Source: Halobacteria archaeon AArc-dxtr1
GTDB taxonomy: Archaea > Halobacteriota > Halobacteria > Halobacteriales > Natrialbaceae
Reading direction: 5' to 3'
Assembly: GCA_025517425.1 (NCBI GenBank)
Contig: JAOPJY010000003.1
Location: 143,367 to 207,366, forward strand
DNA: 64,000 nucleotides
Below are positions 1 to 9,042 of the stretch, piece by piece. Positions within the stretch are counted from its first letter, which is position 1. The number at the start of each line of letters is the position of its first letter. Under the pieces are notes generated by a model. The model had not been told where the DNA came from and made no database searches. It worked only from the letters and a program-made list of their open reading frames with translations. Both the position numbers and the translations under genes were made by a program.

Positions 1-1185
1 GACGACCGCGACGGAGTCGGCGATCTCGCCGGCCAGCCCCGCCTTTGATCCCTCGAACCGAGCGACGTCTTCGCCGTGGACGAGCAGCGCCCGGGTCCGA
101 TCTGCGCCCATCACCGAGGCGTCGTTGGCGACGACGAACGCGAGTCCCGCGCGATCGATTAGCTGCCCCGCAGCCTCGATCATGGCACGCTCGTCGCCGC
201 TCGCCTCGGTCTTGAAGCCGACGATGGGGAGGTCCGCGTCTCGGTCGCGAACCGCATCGATCAGCTTCGACGTCGGCTCCAACTCGAGCGTTCGCGGCTC
301 CCCGGAGCGCAACTTCTCCGGGCTCGGGTCGGTGGTGTAGTCGCCGATCGCGGCCGCCGAGACGAACGCGTCGGCGTCCGCGCAGGCCCCAAGCGTTACC
401 TCGCGCATCTCCGCTGCGCTCTCGACCTGCCGAACGTCGACCATCTCACCGGGGAGGCCCGGCTCCGCCGCGTCAGCCAACGATTGCGCTCCAACGAGGC
501 CGTGGACGAGCGTGACGTCGGCGCCCCGAACCGCACAGGCCGTCGCGACCGCCCGCCCCATCTTCCCCGACGAACGGTTCGAAAGCACCCGAACCGGGTC
601 GATCGCCTCGGCGGTCGCCCCTGCGGTGACGACGACATGTTGGCCCGCGAGCGGGCGATCCCCGGCCGCGCGGGCCGTCGCGGCGACGATCGCCTCCTCG
701 GACGCGATCTTCGCTTTCCCCTCCTCGATCCGCGGCTCGACGAACTCCACTCCCCACCCCTCGACGGTTCCGATCGCGGAGAGCACGCCGGGGTGGTCGT
801 ACATCGGCTCGTGCATCGCGGGCGCGATGACGACCGGCGTGTCGGCGCCGAGCGCGGTCGTCGCACACGTCGTCACCGTCGTGTCGTCGACCGCGCCGGC
901 GATCTTCCCGACCGTGTTCGCCGTCGCCGGCGCGATCAGGAGCACGTCGGCCCAGCCATCGTACCCGCAGAGCTCGACGTGTTCGACGCTACCGGTGATC
1001 TCCGTGACGACGTCGTTGTCGGTGGCGAACTCGACCGCCCAGGGGTGGACGATTCCCTGTGCGCTGCCCGTCATCACGCCTCGAACCGACGCGCCGCGCC
1101 GTCGCAGCTCGTGGGCCAGTTCGACCGTCTTGACGGCCGCGATCGACCCCGTCACCCCGAGTGCGACGTTGACTCCCTCGAGCAT
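1..1185 (-). CDS. coaBC: CoaBC, phosphopantothenoylcysteine decarboxylase / phosphopantothenate-cysteine ligase (3' end outside window)
   Basis: Bifunctional enzyme of coenzyme A synthesis: the CoaB half joins cysteine to 4'-phosphopantothenate and the CoaC half decarboxylates the product with FMN. The reverse-strand frame starts at ATG 1183-1185 (MLEGVNVALG) and runs open to the window edge, so the C-terminus is missing. The N-terminal flavoprotein domain (about residues 1-175) shows GVTGSIAA, the conserved EHVEL...WAD region with the family His, and APAMHEPMYDHP. The CoaB domain then shows VLSNRSSGKMG. A TATA-like tract lies about 29 nt upstream of the ATG. MfnA, which makes the beta-alanine precursor, is encoded elsewhere in this window. 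Confidence 0.93.
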   Translation of the reverse strand, partial: MLEGVNVALGVTGSIAAVKTVELAHELRRRGASVRGVMTGSAQGIVHPWAVEFATDNDVVTEITGSVEHVELCGYDGWADVLLIAPATANTVGKIAGAVDDTTVTTCATTALGADTPVVIAPAMHEPMYDHPGVLSAIGTVEGWGVEFVEPRIEEGKAKIASEEAIVAATARAAGDRPLAGQHVVVTAGATAEAIDPVRVLSNRSSGKMGRAVATACAVRGADVTLVHGLVGAQSLADAAEPGLPGEMVDVRQVESAAEMREVTLGACADADAFVSAAAIGDYTTDPSPEKLRSGEPRTLELEPTSKLIDAVRDRDADLPIVGFKTEASGDERAMIEAAGQLIDRAGLAFVVANDASVMGADRTRALLVHGEDVARFEGSKAGLAGEIADSVAVV

Positions 1186-1259
1186 TCGGCTGCTAGTCTC
1201 TCTCGAAGTGTGTTAAGGGTAGCGAGGATCGACGCCGGTCGCTATCGACGCACAGCTCG

Positions 1260-2435
1260 TTACCCGTTACGCACGTCGTCGTGGTGTCCGAGCGTGCCCA
1301 GCCTGACCCGCGAGTCTTCGCTCGATCCGTCCACGTCCGCGTCGATCGCGTACAGCGTCTCCCCACCACCAATGTAGACCGTTCCATCGACCACGGTCGG
1401 TGACGAGTAGGCGATCCGTTCCAGTTCGGTGAACGCCCACTCCTCCTCGCCGGTTTCGGCGTCCACCGCGTACAGCGTCTCCCACGAACCGACGTAGACG
1501 GTTCCGTTCGCGACCGTCGGTGAGGAGTCGACCGCTTCCGACGGTTCGGTGAACGCCCACTCCTCCTCGCCGGTTTCGGCGTCCACCGCGTACAGCGTCT
1601 CGTCGCCGGCGCCGACGTAGACCGTGCCGTCCGCGACCGTCGGCGACGAGTAGATCGGGTCGGGCGACTCGTCGAACGTCCACCCCTCATCTCCCGTTGT
1701 CGCGTCTACCGCGTGCAGGGCTCCATCGTCCGATCCGACGTAGACGAGGCCGTCTGCGACCGTCGGAGACGACTGCGTAATCCCCCCCGGAACGGTGTAT
1801 GCCCACTCCTCTTCGCCACTGTCCGCATTCACCGCGTACAACGTCCCATCTACCGATCCAACGTAGACGAGGCCGTCGACAACCGTCGACGCCGACTGAT
1901 TGATCGACTCGGGGTCGGTGAACGCCCACTCTTGGTCGCCAGTTTCGGCGTCCATCGCGTACAGCGTCCCATCTATCGATCCGGCGTAGACGGTACCGTT
2001 CGCGACTGTCGGCGACGAGCGAACCTCTTCCGTCGGTTCCGTGAACGCCCACTCTCGCTCGCCAGTCTCCGCGTCCACCGCGTACAGCGTCTCGTCCCAC
2101 GAGCCGATGTAGACCGTGCCGTCTGCGACCGCAGGCGACGTGCTGACTCGCCACGTCGGCTCGTCGAACGCCCACTCCTGCTCGCCAGTCTCTGCGTCCA
2201 CCGCGTACATCGCCCAAGCGTGGTCGAACCCCATGTAAACGGTTCCATCCACAACCGTCGGTGAGGCTGATTCCAGCACATCGCTGTTGGACCTGCTGAA
2301 CTCCCACTCCAGTCGCTCGGGCGGTGTCTCGTCGAACGGGAGACTCCCGCATCCAGCGATCGACGCGCAGCCGATACTCGCGGCGACCTGGAGAACGCGG
2401 CGTCGGCTCACTTCACCTGTGTCGTTTTCGTTCAT
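1260..2435 (-). CDS. PQQ-type beta-propeller repeat lipoprotein
   Basis: 391-residue secreted protein. The N-terminus has a twin-arginine-like SRRRVLQ stretch (residues 10-16), a hydrophobic segment and a lipobox ending at Cys29 (SIAGC), so it is probably exported and lipid-anchored outside the cell. The rest is about eight repeats of roughly 40 residues with the pattern VxDGTVYxGS...LYAVDAETGEEEWAF, the PQQ/WD-like propeller blade seen in BamB-like scaffolds. There are no dehydrogenase active-site features, so a binding or scaffold role is more likely than a quinoprotein enzyme. Repeats are nearly identical at DNA level. The last blade is shortened (VDGSSEDSR region). Ligand unknown. Confidence 0.85.
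   Translation of the reverse strand: MNENDTGEVSRRRVLQVAASIGCASIAGCGSLPFDETPPERLEWEFSRSNSDVLESASPTVVDGTVYMGFDHAWAMYAVDAETGEQEWAFDEPTWRVSTSPAVADGTVYIGSWDETLYAVDAETGEREWAFTEPTEEVRSSPTVANGTVYAGSIDGTLYAMDAETGDQEWAFTDPESINQSASTVVDGLVYVGSVDGTLYAVNADSGEEEWAYTVPGGITQSSPTVADGLVYVGSDDGALHAVDATTGDEGWTFDESPDPIYSSPTVADGTVYVGAGDETLYAVDAETGEEEWAFTEPSEAVDSSPTVANGTVYVGSWETLYAVDAETGEEEWAFTELERIAYSSPTVVDGTVYIGGGETLYAIDADVDGSSEDSRVRLGTLGHHDDVRNG
1424..1601. repeat. Intragenic tandem repeat, 120-bp period
   Basis: Within the propeller gene, 58 bases at 1424-1481 recur without a mismatch at 1544-1601. The offset is exactly 120 bp, or 40 codons, one propeller blade. Weaker copies continue with similar spacing to about 2210. 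The identity at synonymous sites points to recent blade duplication or gene conversion. Confidence 0.85.
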
Positions 2436-2699
2436 CTGGGGGTGGCTCCTTCGTGAATGGAATGTCTATTCAAAAAAACCTTTTTGCTTGTCTGACAGTT
2501 TCCGCGCTTCGTCGGCACGTGTCGAGCAACCCGCCCCCTCTCATCGCCGGTACCCTCCTCGATTCGCGCTGCCTTGCTTCGATCGGCGTGTCCCGGGCTC
2601 GTGGCGTGTACTCACGCTCGTGGCGCGACCGTGGTGCGGCCGACGGGTTCGCGTGCTGACCACCATTTCGGCTGCTTTCAAGAAACCGCATCGCCTTCG

Positions 2700-4922
2700 T
2701 CACTGCGGAACGATCCGCTTTTGCCCCGCTTCCGACAGCGGATTCGACACCTCGCTCGTGACGTACTCGTGGCGCTTACCGCGAAGCCGCATGGCGGTCA
2801 GCGCCTTGTGGGTCGCGGGCTCCGCGAACAGGGCGCGCTCGTCGCGCCGGATGCGGTCCGCCGGCGCCAGCCCATCCGCACGGAGCGTCTCGAACGCCCG
2901 CTCGCACTCGGTACGGACGAGCGCCCAGCAGTCGCGCTCGTCGACCGGAAGCGCCGTCGCGATCGTCGCAATCAGTTCCGCGAGGTGGTTCTGGAAGAGC
3001 GCGTAGTACAGCTTCCGGTAGCAGTCCGCCTCGCCGTCCGCGTCGAGATCCGAGTCCGGGTACGGATCGATCGAGAGCCCATGCTCAGTAAGCCGGCCCT
3101 GATGGACCCGGATTCCGCCGAGATCACGGACCAGGGCCGCGATCGGCTGCGCGCGCTCGGGGTCGAAGACGACGAGGCTGTTCTGGAGGTGGCTCTCGAG
3201 GGCGACGCCGTAGACACACAGCAGGCGCAGTTGCGCCGGAACGACGATGGAGAGGTACTCCTCGAGAAATGCGAGCGCAGCCTCCTCGGTGCTCGATACG
3301 CCCTGCACCTCCCCGTACCGATCGATCAACTCGGCGACGAGGGGGCGCCCAGTCGACGGCGCGTCGGCGACAAGTGCCGAGGCGACCACCAGAGCCGCGC
3401 CCTCCGGGACGAGCGGGTGCGCAGCGGGATTGGTCCGGAGCAGCCCGGAGAGGTGGCGGGCGTCGTCGAACGCCTCGCCCTCGGGGTGGGGACCGCCCGG
3501 CGGGTGGTAGCAGGTCGCCACCGGCTCCGAGAGCAGTCCGAACGCTTCGAAGGACTCCCGTCGCTCGATCTCCCGGACGACGTCGGTCACCTGCGGCCCG
3601 TTCGTCACGGCGTGGGGCGACAGCGTCCGGACGACGTTCGTCGTCTGGACCGGGATCGCGAGCTTGAGATGCGGGAGGGGCGCGTCGGGAGTGCGATCGG
3701 TCTGGTAGGGAACCACCGTCCGGAGGTTGAGCTGCGGCGTCGCCGGGTGGGCGTAGTCGGGAATCGGTACGACCCGGCCCTCGGCGCGCTGACGGGCGTA
3801 GCGCGCCGGAATCGTCCGGTAGTACTGCAGCGGGTGGACGGGGACGACCGCGTACTCGTCGACTGCCCGCCCCGTCGGAATCGCGCGCTCAGCCGCCGAC
3901 TCGAGCCCCGCGAACGCGTCGTACAGCCGGTCGGTCAGGCGGTCCCCGTCGGCTGCCGGCGCAGATTGCGTTCCGTCGCCCGCCAGCTCAGATTGACTCC
4001 TATCGCCCGATCGCGCGTGCGATTTCCCGCCGGCCGTAGCCGTCTCGAGGGCAATCTCCCGGTCGACGGCGACGAACCGGAGATCGATCCGCTCTGCGAA
4101 CTCCGGGGCGTAGGCCAGCCCTTCGGCGGCGCTCATGCCCTGTCGAATCTTCCCCGCCGGGTGGAACGGGTGGCCGCCGGTGACGATGCGCTCGAACGCG
4201 CTGGCGGGATCGGCGGCCGGGACGCCGGCCGCGATGGCGTCGAAGGGAGACGCGGCCGTCTCTGCTCCCAGTGCCTCGATTCCCCCCGCCTGCACGCGTT
4301 CTGCCAGCCGCGCCAGCGCCAGATTGGCGGCACTCTCGGCCACCTCGGTCCGGATCCGCTCGGCTTGCTCGGCGTCCCCGAACGCGCCCTCGTGGGCGAG
4401 CAGCGGGACGAAGTCAACCGGGTGGGTCAGTCGGTTGTCCGCGTTCGAACGAGCCGCCGATTCGATCCCAGCCCGGTCCGCAGACCAGCGCCGAATCGGG
4501 CCGGCGAACCGAAACCGGTCGTAGCCGTGTCTCGCTGCGACCGCGGCGACCACGACGCTCTCGGAGGCGGGAAACGGGAGGAGTGCGAGCCGCCGACACC
4601 GATCCGACAGCGGCTCGGCGAGGCTGCGCAGTTGGTCCCCGTCGAGCGCGCCGAGCGGCGCCGGCTCGTTCGGCACGGTGTCGGCGTCCGGGTCGAGAAA
4701 TCGGGGCTCCGCTATTCCTGCCGGACGCCCGCGAAGCACTCCTCGGACGAACCGGCGGAGAATCTCGCGGCGGGCCTTCGGGAGCGCCGCGAGATACGCC
4801 GTCTCAGCGGGCGTTTCCAACCCGTGGGTCCGTGCGTACCGGGTCGCGGCACCGAGAGCCTCTCGCTCGGCGTCCGTCCGGAGGCGCGGCTCGCGTCCAC
4901 CTCGGTCACGTTCGCTCATCAT
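2700..4922 (-). CDS. IucA/IucC family NIS siderophore synthetase
   Basis: 740-residue NRPS-independent siderophore synthetase, a cytosolic ATP-dependent enzyme that condenses a citrate or dicarboxylate unit with an amine. Family motifs are clear: GHPFHPAGKIRQGMS (about 249-264, ATP-binding region), HPLQYYRTIP (about 363-372), KLAIPVQTTNVVRTL (about 420-434), the FhuF-like ESHLQNSLVVF and RDLGGIRV. A low-complexity insertion of about 35 residues (about 298-330, GGKSHARSGDRSQ...) interrupts the core. ATG can be 4922 or the next codon, 4919. The decarboxylase, aminotransferase and monooxygenase genes that usually accompany haloarchaeal siderophore loci are absent here. The upstream same-strand flavoprotein gene lies 126 bp away. 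Substrate not predictable. Confidence 0.88.
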   Translation of the reverse strand: MMSERDRGGREPRLRTDAEREALGAATRYARTHGLETPAETAYLAALPKARREILRRFVRGVLRGRPAGIAEPRFLDPDADTVPNEPAPLGALDGDQLRSLAEPLSDRCRRLALLPFPASESVVVAAVAARHGYDRFRFAGPIRRWSADRAGIESAARSNADNRLTHPVDFVPLLAHEGAFGDAEQAERIRTEVAESAANLALARLAERVQAGGIEALGAETAASPFDAIAAGVPAADPASAFERIVTGGHPFHPAGKIRQGMSAAEGLAYAPEFAERIDLRFVAVDREIALETATAGGKSHARSGDRSQSELAGDGTQSAPAADGDRLTDRLYDAFAGLESAAERAIPTGRAVDEYAVVPVHPLQYYRTIPARYARQRAEGRVVPIPDYAHPATPQLNLRTVVPYQTDRTPDAPLPHLKLAIPVQTTNVVRTLSPHAVTNGPQVTDVVREIERRESFEAFGLLSEPVATCYHPPGGPHPEGEAFDDARHLSGLLRTNPAAHPLVPEGAALVVASALVADAPSTGRPLVAELIDRYGEVQGVSSTEEAALAFLEEYLSIVVPAQLRLLCVYGVALESHLQNSLVVFDPERAQPIAALVRDLGGIRVHQGRLTEHGLSIDPYPDSDLDADGEADCYRKLYYALFQNHLAELIATIATALPVDERDCWALVRTECERAFETLRADGLAPADRIRRDERALFAEPATHKALTAMRLRGKRHEYVTSEVSNPLSEAGQKRIVPQ

Positions 4923-5048
4923 CGCCGTCGCCTCATCGGTCGAATTCTCACCACGAGCCGTGATAACTGCACAGGGAGTGCCTCGAACTGCGTGCCGGCG
5001 TCTGCGTCGACGTCGGCGGCGCAGTGACTGGCCCCGGATCGCCCGCGC

Positions 5049-5786
5049 TCAGTCTCGTTCGACACTGGGATGCATCGTCGGCTCCTCGTCGAGCGGCTCG
5101 GCGAACGCCTCGAGAATCGTCTCGCGCGCCTGCTCGTCGCGCTTCCGGCGCTCCTCGTCGTCGATCTCCTCGCAGCCGGGGGGCACCTCGCGGCCGCGAC
5201 CCGTGAAGTAGCCCTCAGGGGCGACCCAGTCGTGGTAAAAGTTCACGTCCGAGTCGTGGGTCACCGCGAGGCCGACCTTCGAGCCGTGGCCGGCAGCGAT
5301 GATCGCCTGGTGTGGCTCTCCTGCGATTCGGCCCGCCGCGTAGACGCCGTCGACGGCCGTGCGCCCGCCCTCGTCGACGCTGACGAAGTGCTTGCTCCCA
5401 CGCTGGATACGTCCGACGTCGAGGGGGACGAGGTACTCGCTGTCCGACCAGGAGGCGGCGATCACCCGGCGCGCCTCGATCGGCTCCCCGCCCTCGGTCT
5501 CTACGACGAATCCAGCCTCGAGGTCGTTCTCGTCGACGAGTTCGGCGCTCGTAACGCGTCCGAGTTCGAACGTCGCGCCCGCGTTCTGGGCCTGCTCACG
5601 GGTCAGTTGCAGGTACCGGCGCGCGTCGACGCCGTCCGGAAAGCCGGGGTAGTTTTCGAGGCTCGCGTTGCGCGCGAGGATGGATTCGCCCCCGTCGATG
5701 ACGAGGGTATCGAGACCCGCGCGGGCGGTGAAGATCGAGGCGGCGAGGCCGGAAACGCCCCCGCCGACGATGCAGACGTCTCGCAT
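5049..5786 (-). CDS. Minimal FAD-binding oxidoreductase (thioredoxin-reductase-like)
   Basis: 245-residue flavoprotein starting at ATG 5784-5786 (MRDVCIVGGGVSG). The dinucleotide-binding fingerprint GGGVSGLAASIFTARAG and the C-terminal FAD motif TAVDGVYAAGR resemble thioredoxin reductase. The NADPH-binding middle domain and the redox CxxC are both missing, which explains the short length compared with about 320 residues for a true TrxR. Only one Rossmann fingerprint is visible. The C-terminal 60 residues are charged and specific to this group. It could be a flavin sensor or an oxidoreductase with an external electron donor. It may be co-transcribed with the IucA/IucC gene downstream. Confidence 0.75.
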   Translation of the reverse strand: MRDVCIVGGGVSGLAASIFTARAGLDTLVIDGGESILARNASLENYPGFPDGVDARRYLQLTREQAQNAGATFELGRVTSAELVDENDLEAGFVVETEGGEPIEARRVIAASWSDSEYLVPLDVGRIQRGSKHFVSVDEGGRTAVDGVYAAGRIAGEPHQAIIAAGHGSKVGLAVTHDSDVNFYHDWVAPEGYFTGRGREVPPGCEEIDDEERRKRDEQARETILEAFAEPLDEEPTMHPSVERD

Positions 5787-5893
5787 GCCTCTCCGTTGCC
5801 GACGGCGGGTATAGAAGGTTCCCACTCGCGCAAAACGACCGGCGCGTCCGTTGCGATGGTAATTCTTACGTTCTATCCGGTCGTAGCCGGATC

Positions 5894-6415
5894 GTGGACA
5901 GAATTCTCCTCAGCACCGTCGCCTACCGATCACCCGAGGAGGTCTTTCCGTACGTGCGATCGTTCGGCGACTATCCCCGGTACACGGAGCACCTGACAGA
6001 CGTCCAGGTCAGCGGCGACGGCGGCGTCGGCTCGGTCTACGATCTTCGCCTCGCGTGGTGGAAGCTCTCCTACACGGCCCGATCGGAGGTCGTCGACGTC
6101 TCGGCACCGAACTCGCTCGCGTGGCGCCTGCTGAACGACCTCGACGCACGCGGCGAGTGGCGTGTGGAAGAAGAACCCGGCGCCGCCCCGCCCGACGAGG
6201 AGACGGCGAGCCGGATCTACTTCGAGGCGACGTACGATCCCCACTCGGCCGACGAGGGTGCGATCTCGCTGCCGCGGTTCGTCTCGCTGGACTGGGTGAT
6301 TGGGAAGGTCGAGCCTCGCTTGCTGTCGGAGGCAGAAGAGGTCGTCGAGCGCCTCGTCGCCGACGTCGAGGGCGAGGCTCGCGAGGTCGAACTCACCGTT
6401 CACGAACTTCCCTGA
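5894..6415 (+). CDS. SRPBCC (START/polyketide-cyclase fold) protein
   Basis: 173-residue protein beginning at a GTG codon (MDRILLSTVAYRSPEEVF). The start resembles coenzyme-Q-binding COQ10/START proteins: a beta strand followed by SPEEVFPYVRSFGDYPRYTEHL, then a long amphipathic sheet and a C-terminal helix (SLDWVIGKVEPRLLSEAEEVV). The fold forms a hydrophobic ligand pocket. No ligand or catalytic residue can be assigned. The divergent flavoprotein gene starts about 108 bp upstream. It ends 132 bp before trkA. Confidence 0.75.
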   Translation: MDRILLSTVAYRSPEEVFPYVRSFGDYPRYTEHLTDVQVSGDGGVGSVYDLRLAWWKLSYTARSEVVDVSAPNSLAWRLLNDLDARGEWRVEEEPGAAPPDEETASRIYFEATYDPHSADEGAISLPRFVSLDWVIGKVEPRLLSEAEEVVERLVADVEGEAREVELTVHELP

Positions 6416-6547
6416 CGCCGCCTTCTGGCCGCACCCGGGTTCGAACCGTCCGAAACCGGCACCCTCGTGCGACGGTTCGCGCCATTCGGATGCGATAGAA
6501 ACGGATTTGCCGCTCGGTCTGATAGCCGAGTTTATGGTGGAGTTCGC

Positions 6548-7885
6548 GTGCGAGTAATCGTCGTCGGCGCCGGCGAGGTGGGGACCAACATCGCCGAGAG
6601 CATCGCCGCCGACCACGACGTCGTGGTGATCGACAACGATCCCGACCGCGTCGAGGATATCACGTACGATCTGGACGTCCTCGCGCTCGAGGGTGACGGA
6701 ACCTCGATCGACACGTTAGACGAGGCCGGCATCGAGAAGGCAGAACTGGTCATCGCCAGTACCGACGACGACGAGACGAACGTCGTCATCTGCGGCGCGG
6801 CCAAGACCGTCGACGATCCGTTTACGATCGCCCGAGTGAAGCGGACGACCCTGTTAGACACCTGGAACCGCTCTGCGGGTGCCTTCGGTGTCGACGCGAT
6901 GGTCTGTACGAACCTCTACACCGCCGAGGCGATCGTCCGCATCGCTGGTCTACCCGGCGCCTGCGACGTCGAGCAGTTCGCGGGCGGCGCGGTCCAGATG
7001 GCCGAGTTCGAGATCGATGCCGACTCACCGATCACCGGCGAGACCGTCTCGCAGGCCGACCGCTACGAGTCGCTGACGTTCGCCGCTCTCTTTCGCGACG
7101 GGGACGTCGTCGTCCCCCACGGCGGCACCGTCATCAGACCCGGCGATGCGGTCGTGGTTATCGGCTCGCCGTCGAGCGTCCGCGGCTTCGCGAGTTCGCT
7201 CTCCCCCGAGCCCACGCTCGAGGACGCAGACGAGATTGTCATCGTCGGCGGCAGCCAGATCGGCTACCAGACGGCGCGGCTGTTCGAAAAGGAGGGGCTC
7301 TCGCCCCGACTGGTCGAGCAGGACCACGACCGGGCACGGGAGCTGGCAGAGGCCCTCCCGAATACGCTCGTCTTAGAAAGCGACGCGACGGACATCGACT
7401 TCCTCGTCCGCGAACACGTCGACGAGTCGGACATCGTCGTCGCCACCCTTGATAGCGACGAGAAGAACCTGCTCGTCTCCCTGCTGGCAAAGCGAATCGG
7501 CGTCGACCGAACCGTCGGCATCGTCGAATCCGGCGAGTACGTCGAACTCTTCGAGACCGTCGGCGTCGACGTCGCGATCAACCCTCGGCTGGTCACCGCC
7601 GAAGAGATCACCCGGTTTACCCGCGAGAAGCGCACTGAGAACCTCGCGATGCTCGAATCCGACCGAGCGGAGGTCCTCGAGATCGAAGTCGATTCGGACA
7701 GTCACCTCCTCGGACGGCCGATCCGCGAGACGATGGCAGAGCTTCCCGAGGGAGTCGTTATCGGCGCGCTCACCCGCGATGGAGCAGTCATCCCGCCGCG
7801 CGGCGAAACCGTCGTCGAGTACGGCGACCACGTCGTTGTCTTCGTCGAAACCGAACTCGTCGGCGAGATCGCCGACGCGCTCTGA
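6548..7885 (+). CDS. trkA: TrkA, Trk potassium uptake system regulatory subunit
   Basis: 445-residue cytosolic regulator of Trk/Ktr potassium channels, the main potassium entry route in salt-in haloarchaea. It has two RCK modules. The first nucleotide-binding site is VIVVGAGEVGTNIAESI with the acidic VVVIDND strand end; the second is VIVGGSQIGYQTARLFE with LVEQD. Each is followed by a TrkA-C domain. I chose GTG 6548 because the fold starts immediately (VRVIVVGAG); the upstream in-frame ATG 6467 would add 27 non-conserved residues. The TrkH membrane partner is not in the window. Confidence 0.92.
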   Translation: MRVIVVGAGEVGTNIAESIAADHDVVVIDNDPDRVEDITYDLDVLALEGDGTSIDTLDEAGIEKAELVIASTDDDETNVVICGAAKTVDDPFTIARVKRTTLLDTWNRSAGAFGVDAMVCTNLYTAEAIVRIAGLPGACDVEQFAGGAVQMAEFEIDADSPITGETVSQADRYESLTFAALFRDGDVVVPHGGTVIRPGDAVVVIGSPSSVRGFASSLSPEPTLEDADEIVIVGGSQIGYQTARLFEKEGLSPRLVEQDHDRARELAEALPNTLVLESDATDIDFLVREHVDESDIVVATLDSDEKNLLVSLLAKRIGVDRTVGIVESGEYVELFETVGVDVAINPRLVTAEEITRFTREKRTENLAMLESDRAEVLEIEVDSDSHLLGRPIRETMAELPEGVVIGALTRDGAVIPPRGETVVEYGDHVVVFVETELVGEIADAL

Positions 7886-7923
7886 CTGGGCCGTAAACGA
7901 AGCTGGGCCCCGCTATCCGCTCC

Positions 7924-8991
7924 TCACAGCGTGTAGTCCTGCCGCCCGTTTTCCCGTTCGAGAAACGCACAGAGGAGATCGACCGTGGCCGCAATATCGG
8001 CTACGTGGGCCATCTCGGTGGTGGTGTGGAGATACCGCGTCGGGACCGAGAGCGCCCCGACCGGGGTAGCACCACCGCCCAGCTGGAAGCCGGCCGTGTC
8101 GGTGCCGCCGGCAGGTAGCACCTCGTGCTGGTAGTCGATTTCCGCATCCTCGGCCGTCTCCCGGAGCCGGCGGTGGACCTTCGGGTTCGTCAGGACGCTC
8201 GAATCCTTGAGCTTGATCGCCGTTCCCCCACCGAGCTCGGTGACGTGATCACCGTCGTCGGCCTCGGGAACGTCGTTGGCGACGGTGACGTCGAGAGCGA
8301 TCGCCAGGTCCGGATCGAGGTCGACGCCGAGCGCCCGTGCGCCGCGGAGGCCGACTTCCTCCTGGACGGTCGCACAGAAGTGGATCGTCACGTCCGGCTC
8401 GGAGAGCCGCTCGGCCGCCTCGAGCATCGCGAACAGACAGACCCGGTCGTCGAGCGCTTTCCCCGTCACCGTCTGCCCGACCTGACGGGTCGAGCGAGAC
8501 ATCGTGACCAGATCGCCGACGGAGACGCGTGCTCTGGCCTCCTCGACGGGGAGGCCGACGTCGACGTAGCAGTCGGAAACGTCGGGCTCTCCCCGATCGT
8601 CCTCGTCGGTCGTGTGAGGCGGCGGCGAGCCGATCACGCCCGGGAGATCGCCGTCTTCGGTGTGGACGGTTACCCGCTGGGCGCGCAGGACGCGGGCGTC
8701 CCAGCCGCCCAACGGGTCGATCTCGAGAAAGCCATAGCCGTCGTCGTCGCCCCGGACGTGTCTGACCATGAAGCCGATCTCGTCCATGTGGGCCGCTACG
8801 GCGACCTCGTAGTCGGGGTCGGCTCCGTCGAGCGTTCCCACTACGTTCCCCATCGCGTCGGTCTGTACCCTGTCGACGTAGCCTTCGAGGGCGCCGACGA
8901 CGTGCTCCCGGATGCGGTCTTCGTATCCGGGAACGCCGTCGATCTCGGTGAGCGTCGAGAGCGAGCCGACGTCGATCGAGTTCTCTCCCAT
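7924..8991 (-). CDS. M42 family metallo-aminopeptidase
   Basis: 355-residue dinuclear-metal aminopeptidase of the TET/FrvX (endoglucanase M-like) family, which forms large oligomers that trim peptides left by the proteasome. Metal ligands and catalytic residues are visible in order: AAHMDEIGFMV (His), GKALDDRVCLFAM (Asp), TVQEEVGLRGARALG (two Glu), ALDVTVANDVPE (Asp) and TRYLHTTTEMAH (His). Length is normal for the family. The start MGENSIDVGSLSTLTEIDG matches the family N-terminus. A TATA-like GTTTATCAC lies on the reverse strand near 9023-9031. Convergent with trkA, 38 bp apart. Confidence 0.92.
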   Translation of the reverse strand: MGENSIDVGSLSTLTEIDGVPGYEDRIREHVVGALEGYVDRVQTDAMGNVVGTLDGADPDYEVAVAAHMDEIGFMVRHVRGDDDGYGFLEIDPLGGWDARVLRAQRVTVHTEDGDLPGVIGSPPPHTTDEDDRGEPDVSDCYVDVGLPVEEARARVSVGDLVTMSRSTRQVGQTVTGKALDDRVCLFAMLEAAERLSEPDVTIHFCATVQEEVGLRGARALGVDLDPDLAIALDVTVANDVPEADDGDHVTELGGGTAIKLKDSSVLTNPKVHRRLRETAEDAEIDYQHEVLPAGGTDTAGFQLGGGATPVGALSVPTRYLHTTTEMAHVADIAATVDLLCAFLERENGRQDYTL

Positions 8992-9042
8992 ACCCCACTC
9001 TTTAGATTAATCAGTGATAAACTCGGCTAGAGGAGACCCGGG

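Noticed and set aside
484-1377. Long + strand frames across the left end
   Set aside because: They lie opposite coaBC, are rich in Arg and Pro, and have no recognisable motif.
1260-2435. PQQ-dependent dehydrogenase
   Set aside because: Only the repeat blades match. There are no quinone or calcium ligands, and the protein is a short lipoprotein.
2574-5027. 817-codon open frame on the + strand
   Set aside because: It is the antisense shadow of the IucA/IucC gene, a by-product of GC-rich codon use. The reverse-strand product carries clear family motifs.
5049-5786. Thioredoxin reductase
   Set aside because: No CxxC and no NADPH-binding domain; too short.
6425-6460. T-arm-like sequence (GGGTTCGAACC)
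   Set aside because: The flanking bases do not form the T stem and no acceptor, anticodon or D arm can be paired.
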